A DNA stretch of 12,374 bases from Lachnospiraceae bacterium UBA3310 (lineage in GTDB: Bacteria > Bacillota > Clostridia > Lachnospirales > Lachnospiraceae). This document shows positions 1-7,240 of this stretch, piece after piece. A model generated the notes under the pieces. It was not told the DNA's origin, did no database searches, and saw only the letters and a list, made by a program, of their open reading frames with translations. The position numbers were made by a program, and so were the translations under genes. The stretch lies in assembly GCA_002361355.1 (NCBI GenBank), contig DESQ01000013.1, positions 23,395-35,768 on the forward strand, written 5' to 3'. The first letter of the stretch is position 1; each line of letters opens with the position of its first letter.

Positions 1-66
1 TATGACAGAGTGCCGCGTTCAATTAATATTGTTAGTGACATTTTGCACACTTTTTTCCGCATGTGA
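1..66 (+). CDS. C-terminal end of an upstream gene (partial)
   Basis: Frame 1 is open from the left edge to a TGA at 64-66 and gives 21 residues ending in DILHTFFRM. The codons read like ordinary protein, with hydrophobic and charged residues alternating (RVPRSINIVSDILHTFF). The TGA overlaps the GTG at 63-65 in a GTGA arrangement, the same kind of junction seen at 865-868 and 5381-5384 (ATGA). That makes a real gene end likely. The product cannot be named from so few residues. The alternative is a chance open stretch. Confidence 0.45.
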   Translation, partial: YDRVPRSINIVSDILHTFFRM

Positions 67-329
67 AAAGGAGAAAAAGGGCGTTCCTGATGAAATGGTG
101 GACGATGCCTTTCGGAGGCATTGATACGGTTATTTTATATGAGACTGTGCCAGAGACAGATCAAGTGCCGGAGGAGCTTGTGCGGATTGAATATTGTGGG
201 CCGGAACAGCAAAAGGAATTGTTTTTTCAGGGAGAAAAGGTTTACGAGGCAGATAAAGGCTGGAACAATGATTTGTCACCAGAAAGCAGGAGAAACTTAT
301 GCAGAAGAAAACCGATCAGCTCATCTTAG
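63..329 (+). CDS. Small hypothetical protein (about 88 aa)
   Basis: I do not recognise this protein. It is acidic in the middle, with no signal peptide or membrane span. The region around residues 20-70 (TVILYETVPETDQVP, then KELFFQGEKVYEADKGW) reads like a small folded beta-rich domain. Two starts are possible: GTG at 63, coupled to the TGA of the upstream gene through GTGA, or ATG at 90 (MKWWTMPFGG), with an AAAAAGG stretch at 74-80 before it. The last ten codons overlap the start of the next gene, which has its own strong ribosome binding site. The two products are therefore probably made together and may work together. The C-terminal LCRRKPISSS looks less protein-like than the rest, so a frameshift near the end cannot be excluded. 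Confidence 0.45.
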   Translation: MKRRKRAFLMKWWTMPFGGIDTVILYETVPETDQVPEELVRIEYCGPEQQKELFFQGEKVYEADKGWNNDLSPESRRNLCRRKPISSS

Positions 330-868
330 AGCTTAGAAGAAAATACAGGCAGGAACAGCCAGACGCACAGGCACGGGAACAGCAGGGATTTCAGGAAGTA
401 TCATTGTATGACGGGCTCTGCACCATTATGCTTCCGGCGAATCTGCATGATATGAAGCGGGAGCACAGATATGCCAAATACAGGAGTCTTATACATCCGG
501 ACGTGGTTATGACAGATGAAAATGCGGACGCCACGTTTACTTTCAGCCTTGCCGGACAGGCGGCGGAGGGGGAGAAAACGGAGCAGAGGATGGAAAACCT
601 GCGGGCGGATATGCATAAGGTGTGGAAACAGGCTGTCTTTTATGATACGGGCATAGTGATGACGGGAGATATGAAAGTGCCGTGGATGGACTGCAAGACA
701 TTCTGTCTGGACGGAAGCCTGTACTGCCTGCTTTTCCTGTTTGAACTACCGGGACAGTTAATTTTGGGGAATTTTCATTGCAGCTTTCCCCAGTATGACA
801 GGTGGAAACCGATGGTACTGAGGGTATTGGAAACTATAGAGAAACAAGGAGTGTGGGAAGAACCATGA
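299..868 (+). CDS. DcrB/PsbP-like small protein, probable spike or effector accessory
   Basis: A 189-residue soluble protein with no signal peptide or membrane span. The ATG at 299 follows AGGAG at 288-292 with 6-base spacing, so this start is well supported. Residues 1-30 are a charged helix. From about 35 the pattern SLYDGLCTIMLPANLHDM resembles the start of DcrB/PsbP-fold (DUF1795-type) domains, where a strand leads into a 'lP..f..m' motif. The end, LILGNFHCSFPQYDRWKPM followed by VLRVLETIEK (about 154-182), resembles the last strand and helix of that fold. In Gram-negative systems, DcrB-fold proteins (EagR and relatives) load Rhs/PAAR or membrane effectors onto VgrG. The nearby VgrG and PAAR-Rhs genes fit such a role, but this is inference. 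The stop overlaps the next ATG (ATGA, 865-868). Confidence 0.5.
   Translation: MQKKTDQLILELRRKYRQEQPDAQAREQQGFQEVSLYDGLCTIMLPANLHDMKREHRYAKYRSLIHPDVVMTDENADATFTFSLAGQAAEGEKTEQRMENLRADMHKVWKQAVFYDTGIVMTGDMKVPWMDCKTFCLDGSLYCLLFLFELPGQLILGNFHCSFPQYDRWKPMVLRVLETIEKQGVWEEP
825..850 (+). repeat. Imperfect direct repeat, copy 1 (3' end of DcrB-like gene)
   Basis: This 26-base stretch encodes LETIEK near the C-terminus of the DcrB-like protein. It matches 2015-2040 at 23 of 26 bases when aligned by hand without gaps (mismatches at offsets 14, 20 and 22). The two copies bracket the lipoprotein gene. Confidence 0.5.
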
Positions 869-1988
869 AAAGAATGATTCGCAGATCAGTGTGCATGATT
901 ACCTGTGCTTTTTTGCTGTTCACTGCCGGTTGCCATCAAACAGACTATGCAGAAAAAAGGGAAACAGATTGTGAATACAGTTCTTTTTTGTGGAAGTCAT
1001 GGATTGTTGACGGTGCACATTCCAGTATGAGGGCTGTCAGGCGGAAGCAGTATTTTTGTTTCAGGAACATGACAGAATAGAGGCCGGGGTTAAATGTGAT
1101 CAACTGGATATTGATATGTGCTATCAATTCCGCCCTTATCATTTTTCGGATATATCTGTAGCATTGAATGATGACCTGTTTTCTGCAACGGTTTATTTGG
1201 AAACATGGGGAGAGGTCAATCTGATCTCTGCAACAATTGATGATAATCATTCGTATCCGGTCTTTTACCTTACGGATGAGGAAGGAAATATATTATATGA
1301 GGACAGTTGTGTTAATGGGCTCTCTTTTTTGGATATTTTTGTGGAAGATTTGAATCAGGACGGACGGCAGGATATATGGGCAATCCTTTCCAATACCATT
1401 GATGCCGGACTGCAGGGAGGAGGACTCGTAAGTGTTTTTTACCAGACGGGAGACGGGCGCTTTTGCCATCTTTCTCAGATAGGGGATTATTACGCGCCAA
1501 ACAGGTATTTTGGAGAGTATCGGGTTACCCGGTTTTGCCCTGCGGAGAATTATGAAGACATAAGTGAAACGGTACTGACTTCGGAGGAAGCGGAGCAGAT
1601 GATAGGGAAAAAGGTCGTGATTCAGAGGGAACTTTTTGTAACCTGTGATTCAGAGAGAAGGAGGGGAATAAGAGAGGATCGAAAACTGCCTGCGGAGGAA
1701 TGCATGATCACAGAGTACCGTGATACACATCCGGAATATCATTGTGAATCAGTTTTAACGGATGGGAACAACAAGGAAGAATATCCAGACATGTATATGA
1801 TAAGTATGAATGAGAGGCTGCGGGAGGCAATCGGTGAAGAGTATTATGAGAAGATTAATGATGTTTTTTACAATGAGCTTTTCCCATGGCAGCAGTTTTA
1901 CACGCTGGAAGGCGAGGACAAGCTGATTATGCATTCTATGCTGACCGGACAGAATTTTATTTTGGAAAAAGAGGAAATGGACAAGTAG
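865..1988 (+). pseudogene. Lipoprotein gene, probably split by a frameshift
   Basis: The ATG at 865 starts in frame 1 and encodes a classic export signal: basic MKRMIRR, a hydrophobic stretch, then TAGC at residues 20-23, with C23 as the likely lipidated cysteine (the -3 residue is T, not the usual L). Frame 1 continues to a stop at 1078-1080. The long downstream body lies in frame 0, open from after the TGA at 1008-1010 to the stop at 1986-1988, with only a weak TTG at 1056 and no ribosome binding site. Joining the frames between 1011 and about 1077 gives a continuous lipoprotein of roughly 370 residues, as expected if one base is missing. The body contains DLNQDGRQD (1347-1373), a calcium-binding-type DxNxDGxxD loop like those of FG-GAP/VCBS or dockerin-like proteins. 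The gene looks more A/T-rich than its neighbours. It would be an exported surface protein, perhaps a late insertion into the operon. A sequencing error is the main alternative to a true pseudogene. Confidence 0.6.
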
Positions 1989-2014
1989 ATGTATGAGAAG
2001 AAACAGAGAGGAAA

Positions 2015-2040
2015 TATTGGAAACCATAGAGAAAAAGGGA
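2015..2040 (+). repeat. Imperfect direct repeat, copy 2 (remnant of a DcrB-like gene end)
   Basis: The 62-base gap between the lipoprotein and VgrG genes contains a stretch matching 825-850 at 23 of 26 bases. Read from the ATG at 1993 it encodes a 25-codon frame containing ILETIEKKGG, which resembles VLETIEKQGV at the end of the 189-residue protein. It is too short to be a gene. It looks like the leftover 3' end of a second copy, or the scar of an insertion between the DcrB-like gene and the VgrG gene. Confidence 0.5.
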
Positions 2041-2050
2041 GGAGGAAACG

Positions 2051-3442
2051 ATGAGGGATTATCAGATTAAAGTAGAACCGTTTGCCTATGTGGCTTTACA
2101 GGACGTGGAGATCCATAAAGGCCTGAACTGCCACGCGGAGGCGAAAATCACCATGCGCATCAGGGACGACAAGAGGGAAGAGTATCTGGGCGTACTGTCT
2201 GTCGACACGTGGATCAAAGTGACGGCACAGGGAGAGGGTGGGATGAATACCGACCTTTTCTGTGGCATTGTGACGGATTTTTCCATGGGGCAGGACGGTT
2301 ACGAGACGATGCTGCGTCTGGAGGCGAAGAGCGGCACCGTCCTGATGGATGAGAAAGAGCATTTCCGGGTATTCCAGAACAGGGATTCCGCCTGCAGCCT
2401 GCTTTTTAACCGAATTACCGCTGCTTATATGGGAGGGAAGGTTAGTTATACAGAGGGGGAAAACGACAGGACGGAAGGGGTGCTTGTGCAGTACCATGAG
2501 ACGGACTGGGCATTTTTCAAGCGTCTGTCCGGCCTGCATAACGGGTATCTGGTTCCAGACGCTCTGCAAAAGGGCTGCGCCTATACGGTGGGCCTGCCGG
2601 AGGGTATGGAGCAGAAGTGGGAGGCGCCGGATATTACCCTCGCGCTGGATGCCCACGCCTATCAGCAGAAAACCGGGAATGGGGTAAAAGGATTACAGAT
2701 GTCGGACATGCTGACACTGACGGTCACAGACAGGGAAATCTACCGGCTGGGAGATTTCATGCTGTATGAGGGCGGAAAATATTTTATCTATGATATCACT
2801 ACGCGCTACATAGGCTCTGAATGCCTGCATGAATACCGTCTCAGGAGAAAGGAGGGGCTGCGGACGCTGCCCACGGAGCATCAGAGGATAGCGGGCTGCT
2901 CTTTTGAGGCGAAGGTGACGGGCGTACAGAAAGATACGGTGCAGATCGACATTGCAGGGGACGAGTGGCTGGCCTTTGACGGGAAGAAATGGTTTGCCTA
3001 TGCTACGGTGTATTCTTCCCCGGACGGAACAGGGTGGTACAGTATGCCGGAGGTGGGAGACACGGTGCGGCTGTATGTGCCAGATGAGGAGAGCAGATGC
3101 CTTGTGGTCAGCTCCGTACATAAGGAGACGGACAGTGCGAGGCAGAACCCGGATCATAAATCCTTCAAGACGAAGTACGGGAAGGAAATCCTGTTTACGC
3201 CGGATTCTGTCCTGATTACCAACAATCAGGGAATGATGGTGGAGATGAACGATCAGGAGGGCATTACCATGAGCAGCGATAAGGATATCCTGATTCAGGC
3301 GGGGGATAACATGACCATAGCCAGCGGGGCAGCCTCTCTGCTGATCGCGGCGGAGGATATCGTGCAAGTGAAGCAGGGCGGGACGACCATGACCTTGAGT
3401 GAGGATATTTACTTTACCGGTGGGGAGTTCAGGATACAGTAG
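2051..3442 (+). CDS. VgrG/gpD-like spike protein of a contractile injection system
   Basis: A 463-residue protein starting at ATG 2051 behind GGGAGGAGG (2037-2045). Residues about 1-270 match the gp27/gpD-like hub: the family hallmark QYHETDWAFFKRLSGLHN lies at 147-164 (compare 'QYnEtdfaFlkRL...hG'), followed by GDFMLYEGGKYFI and YDITTRYIG near 234-255, a strand pattern common in the second hub domain. Residues about 282-357 (GCSFEAKVTGV to PDEESRCLVVSSV) look like the gp5 OB fold, with PEVGDTVRLYVP at 333-344. Residues about 375-463 contain short repeated strands (ILFTPDSVLITNNQ, ITMSSDKDILIQAGDNM, VQVKQGGTTMTLSEDIYFTGG), as expected for the trimeric beta-helix needle. It is shorter than most type VI VgrGs (600 or more residues), nearer to Pvc8/afp8 or phage gpD. 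It should trimerise and carry a PAAR-type tip; the gene at 8531 encodes such a tip. No extra effector domain follows the needle. Confidence 0.9.
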   Translation: MRDYQIKVEPFAYVALQDVEIHKGLNCHAEAKITMRIRDDKREEYLGVLSVDTWIKVTAQGEGGMNTDLFCGIVTDFSMGQDGYETMLRLEAKSGTVLMDEKEHFRVFQNRDSACSLLFNRITAAYMGGKVSYTEGENDRTEGVLVQYHETDWAFFKRLSGLHNGYLVPDALQKGCAYTVGLPEGMEQKWEAPDITLALDAHAYQQKTGNGVKGLQMSDMLTLTVTDREIYRLGDFMLYEGGKYFIYDITTRYIGSECLHEYRLRRKEGLRTLPTEHQRIAGCSFEAKVTGVQKDTVQIDIAGDEWLAFDGKKWFAYATVYSSPDGTGWYSMPEVGDTVRLYVPDEESRCLVVSSVHKETDSARQNPDHKSFKTKYGKEILFTPDSVLITNNQGMMVEMNDQEGITMSSDKDILIQAGDNMTIASGAASLLIAAEDIVQVKQGGTTMTLSEDIYFTGGEFRIQ

Positions 3443-3473
3443 GCAGCGGAGCGGATAAGGGAGGAGTAAAGTT

Positions 3474-4013
3474 ATGAACAAAAAGGCAGCCCTTGACATA
3501 ACCATCGTCATATCCTGCATCACCGGCATGGTTTTGTCCTATGTGTATCTGGAAAATGTACTGCAAAAGCAAGTCAGCCTGACGATCCTCGGAGCGGTAG
3601 GAATCCTGTTTCTGTTTTTGTGGTTTATGGATCGTGGGAAAAGCAGGCGGCGGGACTATGACACGGGAAGGACGGAGATTTCGGAAATTCTGCTGCTCGG
3701 TGAGGACAACAATATCACCGACACATGGGATATTTACAGGAAGACATCTATTGTATTCGGCAGGGACGAAGGGGAAAACCAGGTGGACATCAGCCTGAAA
3801 AATACAGACTATGCCGGAACTGTGGATGGGGAACATGCGGTTATGAACTACAGCGGCGGAAGCTGGTACATAGAGGATCTGGACAGCGAGAACGGAACCA
3901 GAATACAGAGAAACGGGGAGGACAAGCCCTATCGGGTTTCCTCCAGAGAGCCCTGTAAGGTAGAAAAGGGCGATGTCATTTATCTGGGACTTGCGCCGCT
4001 TAAGGTACGATAG
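3474..4013 (+). CDS. Membrane-anchored FHA-domain protein
   Basis: A 179-residue protein starting at ATG 3474, with GGGAGGAG at 3459-3466. Two hydrophobic segments at about residues 7-26 and 34-52 form a membrane hairpin, followed by the basic stop signal DRGKSRRR, which should place the rest in the cytoplasm. Residues about 75-179 are an FHA domain, a phosphothreonine reader: FGRD with R97, EHAVMNY with H121 (the usual Ser before it is replaced, DGEH), LDSENGTRI with N140-G141, and the last strand GDVIYLGLAPLKV. The phospho-binding Arg and Asn-Gly are present, so binding is plausible although the SxxH part is altered. It sits 31 bases after the VgrG gene and before a second FHA gene. It is probably the membrane docking subunit for a phosphorylated partner; that partner is not visible here. 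Confidence 0.85.
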   Translation: MNKKAALDITIVISCITGMVLSYVYLENVLQKQVSLTILGAVGILFLFLWFMDRGKSRRRDYDTGRTEISEILLLGEDNNITDTWDIYRKTSIVFGRDEGENQVDISLKNTDYAGTVDGEHAVMNYSGGSWYIEDLDSENGTRIQRNGEDKPYRVSSREPCKVEKGDVIYLGLAPLKVR

Positions 4014-4044
4014 AAAGATTTAGAGGAAAGGAACGGAAGATAAC

Positions 4045-4539
4045 ATGAGCAACTTGATCAGATGTCAGAACGGACATATGTTTTCGAGCAGGAGGTATGG
4101 AACCATATGCCCCTACTGCAACATTGAGACGGCGACCAGAGAGAAACAGGAGACGGGAAAAACAGAGATCGAGGTGGAAGAATCCCTGTTTTTACAGGAG
4201 GAAAATCCTGTATGCGGCTGGATCGTATGCGTGGAAGGGCCAAGGAGAGGTAAGGACTACAAGATCATGGCGGGTAAAAATTTTGTGGGCCGGGCCGATG
4301 ATATGGACATCCAGATACTGGGTGATAACAAGATATCCAGAAGAAACCATTGTGTGATTGTGTACGACACCAAACAGAATAAAACGGTGATCCTGCCCGG
4401 AGACAGTAACGGGATCGTCTATCTGGGTGGGAATGCAGTATATACGCCCACGGATCTGAATGCCTATGATGTGATTGAGATGGGGGATAGTCAGTTCTTG
4501 TTTATTCCGTTTTGCGGGGAGCATTTCCGATGGGAGTAA
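4045..4539 (+). CDS. Zinc-ribbon plus FHA-domain protein
   Basis: A 164-residue soluble protein from ATG 4045, with GAGGAAAGGAACGGA upstream (4022-4036). The first 28 residues hold a possible zinc-binding knuckle: C7-x3-H11 (CQNGH) and C22-x2-C25 (CPYC). A charged linker (about 30-55) leads to an FHA domain at about 57-156: GWIVCVEGPRRGKDY, then NFVGR with R83, ISRRNH with S98 and H102, and GDSNGIVYLGG with N122-G123. All the usual phosphothreonine contacts are present, so this is the better preserved FHA domain of the pair. FHA proteins with an N-terminal CPYC-type ribbon are familiar in clostridial signalling and secretion loci. Its likely role is a cytoplasmic reader of Ser/Thr kinase output that works with the phosphatases encoded next. 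It ends 14 bases before the chosen start of the PP2C gene. Confidence 0.85.
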   Translation: MSNLIRCQNGHMFSSRRYGTICPYCNIETATREKQETGKTEIEVEESLFLQEENPVCGWIVCVEGPRRGKDYKIMAGKNFVGRADDMDIQILGDNKISRRNHCVIVYDTKQNKTVILPGDSNGIVYLGGNAVYTPTDLNAYDVIEMGDSQFLFIPFCGEHFRWE

Positions 4540-4541
4540 AT

Positions 4542-4546
4542 GGAGG
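4542..4546 (+). promoter_or_regulatory. Ribosome binding site that decides the PP2C start
   Basis: GGAGG lies seven bases before ATG 4554. The in-frame alternatives TTG 4512 and ATG 4530 lie inside the preceding gene and have no comparable site, so 4554 is the best start. Confidence 0.7.
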
Positions 4547-4553
4547 ATATGGT

Positions 4554-5384
4554 ATGACAGTAGAAGAGGGAATGCTTGCGTTTATTTATCTGTTTCTTTT
4601 ATGCCTGATCGCCGTGCGTTTTCTGAGCAGGGAACGGGGAAGGGTGATCAGAAGATTTAAGGTTGGCAGGGCAATGACCATTGGGGACAGACAGGTGCAG
4701 GAGGATGACTCCGGCGTCTGTCAGAGCTCAGAGGGTTTTCTGGCTGTGTTAGCTGACGGCATGGGGAAGAACTACGGAGGGAAGGTTTCTTCCGGAATCG
4801 CCGTAGATACCATGAGGGATATGTTCCGGCTTTATAAGTCTTCGGAAAATCCGGCCTACTTTTTTCAGAAATCCTTCCATCGCATGAATAAGGAAATCCT
4901 TGACAGGCTCGACGATGGCCGGGGCGGCGCCAGCGTGGGAGCGGTGATGATCAAAGATAACTATCTGTACTATGCACTGGCGGGCAATGTCAAGATCGCG
5001 GTATACCGGGGCGGAAATCTGGTTCCGGTTTCGGCGGGCCACACGATAGACGTATTGGCGGGAGACCGGTTTGTGGAAGGAACCATTACCAGAGAAGAGG
5101 CATTACAGCTTCTTGAAAATACGAGAATGTATAACTATGTGGGGCAGGACGGCTTTCGGGAGATTGAGTTCGTGGATACGCCGATCCTCCTGCGGGATAA
5201 GGATATCGTAGTGCTGATGAGCGACGGCCTTTACGAGGGAATGGACTGGAAGACGATCGAGGAATTATTGTCGGGCAGAAAAAAGTGCCAGCAGAAGGCG
5301 TATGAGATCATAGAGGAAATCAATGCCGGAAGCCGGAAGGATAAAGACAATGCAAGTATTGTTTTGGTTGAGGGATTCTTATGA
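4554..5384 (+). CDS. Membrane-anchored PP2C-family Ser/Thr phosphatase
   Basis: A 276-residue protein from ATG 4554. Residues 9-24 (AFIYLFLLCLIAVRFL region) form one membrane span near the N-terminus, followed by a basic stretch that places the enzyme in the cytoplasm. The PP2C/PPM fold follows: GDRQVQEDDSG with D51 (motif 1), LADGMGKNYGG with D68-G69, GGASVGAVMI at 124-133, YALAGNVKIAVYRGG at 140-154 (the GDSR strand, here AGNVK), SAGHTID, VVLMSDGLYEG with D224-G225, and DNASIVLVEGF with D265-N266. The Asp residues that hold the two metal ions are all there, so it should be active against phospho-Ser/Thr proteins. In proteobacterial type VI secretion, PppA is a PP2C that reverses PpkA phosphorylation of Fha; the adjacent FHA genes suggest a comparable job. 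The stop overlaps the next start as ATGA. Confidence 0.9.
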   Translation: MTVEEGMLAFIYLFLLCLIAVRFLSRERGRVIRRFKVGRAMTIGDRQVQEDDSGVCQSSEGFLAVLADGMGKNYGGKVSSGIAVDTMRDMFRLYKSSENPAYFFQKSFHRMNKEILDRLDDGRGGASVGAVMIKDNYLYYALAGNVKIAVYRGGNLVPVSAGHTIDVLAGDRFVEGTITREEALQLLENTRMYNYVGQDGFREIEFVDTPILLRDKDIVVLMSDGLYEGMDWKTIEELLSGRKKCQQKAYEIIEEINAGSRKDKDNASIVLVEGFL

Positions 5385-7240
5385 GAAAGTATAACAGCAG
5401 CTTTAAGACCGCCTTTATCTCCGAGGAGGGCAGCAAGCTCAAGAATAACGATTATTTCGGGTTTGTGGAGTTAGATAAATATGCATGCTACGTGATTGCC
5501 GACGGCATAACGGACATGCGGGATTCCGAAAGCGCCAAAAAAGCGATAGAAGCGGTGATCAGCGCTTTCCATAACGAGCCGGGAATCAGCAAAGGGAAAC
5601 TAAAGCGGTATCTGAAATATGCCAACAAGGAACTGCTTCGGGGAAAGAGTTATGAGAAACTAAAGGCTTCCATTACCGTCGTACTCACCGATTATGCAAA
5701 GTTCCGCTATGGACATGCGGGCAATACGAGACTCAGGCTGTACCGTGACGGGCGGATGATGACAGCCAGTTCCGATATGTCGCTTAGTCAGGATATGGTC
5801 GAGGAAGAACGGCTGCCGGAGGATAGACTGGCAAAGCATGAGGAGCGGAATAACCTGTATTCCTATCTGGGAAAAGAGCATTTCAAAGCCTTTATCTCCA
5901 AGAAGAAAAAACTGGCGGACGGGGATATCATTACCCTGTATACACGGGGAATATGGGAGAACATAGACGAGGGGGAACTTTCCGACGTATTTGCGGAGAC
6001 CGGAAATGAACCTATGGAGGAATGCGATAAGGTAGAGGATCTCCTTTTATCCAGACAGCCGGAAAATCTGGATAACTATACGTTTGCGGCCATCTATATC
6101 GACAAAGTATTTGTTGATCCGAACCGCAGAAAACGGATCAAGAAGATCGTTACCATCGTTCTGGTTGTCCTGGTTCTCGCCCTTGTAGTCGGCGGACTGT
6201 TTTATTTGTGGAGACGCAACCGGCGCTTGAAGCGGGAAGATATGGCACATTGCTTTGCCAATGCGCAGCTCTACATAGAAGATGACAATTATGTCAGGGC
6301 CAAAGAGGAGTGTGAGAAGGCGCTGGAACTGGCGGAAAAGCTGCGGGATCAGGAGGCGCAGAAACGTTATAACAACTATCTGGTCTGTCTGGAGGCGGTG
6401 ATCCGGGCGGACGACGCCTACGATGAGGCCAAATATGAGGAGGCGGAGGAAGCCTATCTGTCGGCAAAGGTCAGAACACGGTATGCGGACAATATAGGTA
6501 CGGAATATATTGAAAACCGGCTGCAGCAGATCGGGCGGTACGAACAGGTTTTCAACAATATTTCACTGGGGGACAGTCTGCTTGCCCACGGCAGTTATGA
6601 GATGGCGGAGCAGAGATATCTGGAAGCCAAGAAGGATGCGTCAGCGATTTACTTCACGGAGGGCAAACAGCAGGCCCTTGATGCCTTGGAGAAACTCTAC
6701 GAGGAGTGGAGTGCGGCAAGGGAGGCGGAAGCGGAGCAGAGCGCCGAGCAGGTGGCGGATGAGGCTGCTGCTGCGGAACTGATCAGACAGGGAGACGAGG
6801 CGTACAGCGGCGGGGATTATGACGGCGCTATGGTATTTTATCTGATTGCATTGGAAAAATATACCAAGATGGAAGATACGGCACAGATTTCCTTCCTGAA
6901 TAAAAAGATCGTGGCGCTGAATGAAAAGCAGCAGGAAGTGGAGACAAGAGTGTCGGAGGCGAAGGAGTTTGAGGAGCTGGCCCGCGTGTACGAGGAAGAG
7001 GGAGATTACGAGCAGGCGAAGCTGCAGTATCAGTATGCCAAGAATATTTATGGGGAATTGAATCAGGAAAACAGGGCGGACGAGATCCAGAGTAAAGTCG
7101 ATATCATGGAGACAAAGCAGGAAAAGGCGCAGGGAGAGGCCCAAGAAAAGGAGAAGGAAGAGGCCAAAAAAGAGGCGGAAAAAAAGGCGGAAGAGGAAGC
7201 CAAAAAATCCATGAGTGAGAATACAGTATATGATAGATGA
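5381..7240 (+). CDS. Degenerate PP2C-like domain with membrane span and TPR/coiled-coil tail
   Basis: A 619-residue protein; ATG 5381 overlaps the upstream stop as ATGA. Residues 1-243 have the PP2C pattern: NNDYFGF with D24, VIADGITD with D41-G42, ASITVVLTDYAKFRYGHAGN at 96-115, then LADGDIITLYTRGIWENID at 178-196, where the usual SDG is TRG (R189 replaces the metal-binding Asp), and LDNYTFAAIYI with D231-N232. Loss of that Asp suggests weak or no phosphatase activity. Residues about 256-277 (IVTIVLVVLVLALVVGGLFYLW) form a single span flanked by Arg/Lys. The rest (about 285-575) holds TPR-like helix pairs, for example IEDDNYVRAKEECEKAL, LAHGSYEMAEQRYLEAKK, SGGDYDGAMVFYLIALEK and EEEGDYEQAKLQYQYAK, with an Ala/Glu-rich coil at 440-465. 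Residues 580-610 are a Lys/Glu-rich coiled coil. The PP2C part is cytoplasmic and the TPR part probably outside, where it could bind cell-wall or secretion partners. A sensor or scaffold role is inferred. Confidence 0.85.
   Translation: MRKYNSSFKTAFISEEGSKLKNNDYFGFVELDKYACYVIADGITDMRDSESAKKAIEAVISAFHNEPGISKGKLKRYLKYANKELLRGKSYEKLKASITVVLTDYAKFRYGHAGNTRLRLYRDGRMMTASSDMSLSQDMVEEERLPEDRLAKHEERNNLYSYLGKEHFKAFISKKKKLADGDIITLYTRGIWENIDEGELSDVFAETGNEPMEECDKVEDLLLSRQPENLDNYTFAAIYIDKVFVDPNRRKRIKKIVTIVLVVLVLALVVGGLFYLWRRNRRLKREDMAHCFANAQLYIEDDNYVRAKEECEKALELAEKLRDQEAQKRYNNYLVCLEAVIRADDAYDEAKYEEAEEAYLSAKVRTRYADNIGTEYIENRLQQIGRYEQVFNNISLGDSLLAHGSYEMAEQRYLEAKKDASAIYFTEGKQQALDALEKLYEEWSAAREAEAEQSAEQVADEAAAAELIRQGDEAYSGGDYDGAMVFYLIALEKYTKMEDTAQISFLNKKIVALNEKQQEVETRVSEAKEFEELARVYEEEGDYEQAKLQYQYAKNIYGELNQENRADEIQSKVDIMETKQEKAQGEAQEKEKEEAKKEAEKKAEEEAKKSMSENTVYDR

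Noticed and set aside
121..336. 71-codon frame inside the first small gene
   Set aside because: It overlaps both the 63-329 frame and the DcrB-like gene start, is rich in Arg/Cys and lacks a ribosome binding site.
1993..2070. 25-codon frame in the gap before the VgrG gene
   Set aside because: It overlaps the VgrG start and ribosome binding site and only reflects the remnant of the DcrB-like gene end; recorded as a repeat instead.
2693..3529. Open frame on the minus strand, 278 codons, opposite the VgrG gene
   Set aside because: The sense strand encodes recognisable VgrG domains; the antisense product has no recognisable pattern and no start signal.
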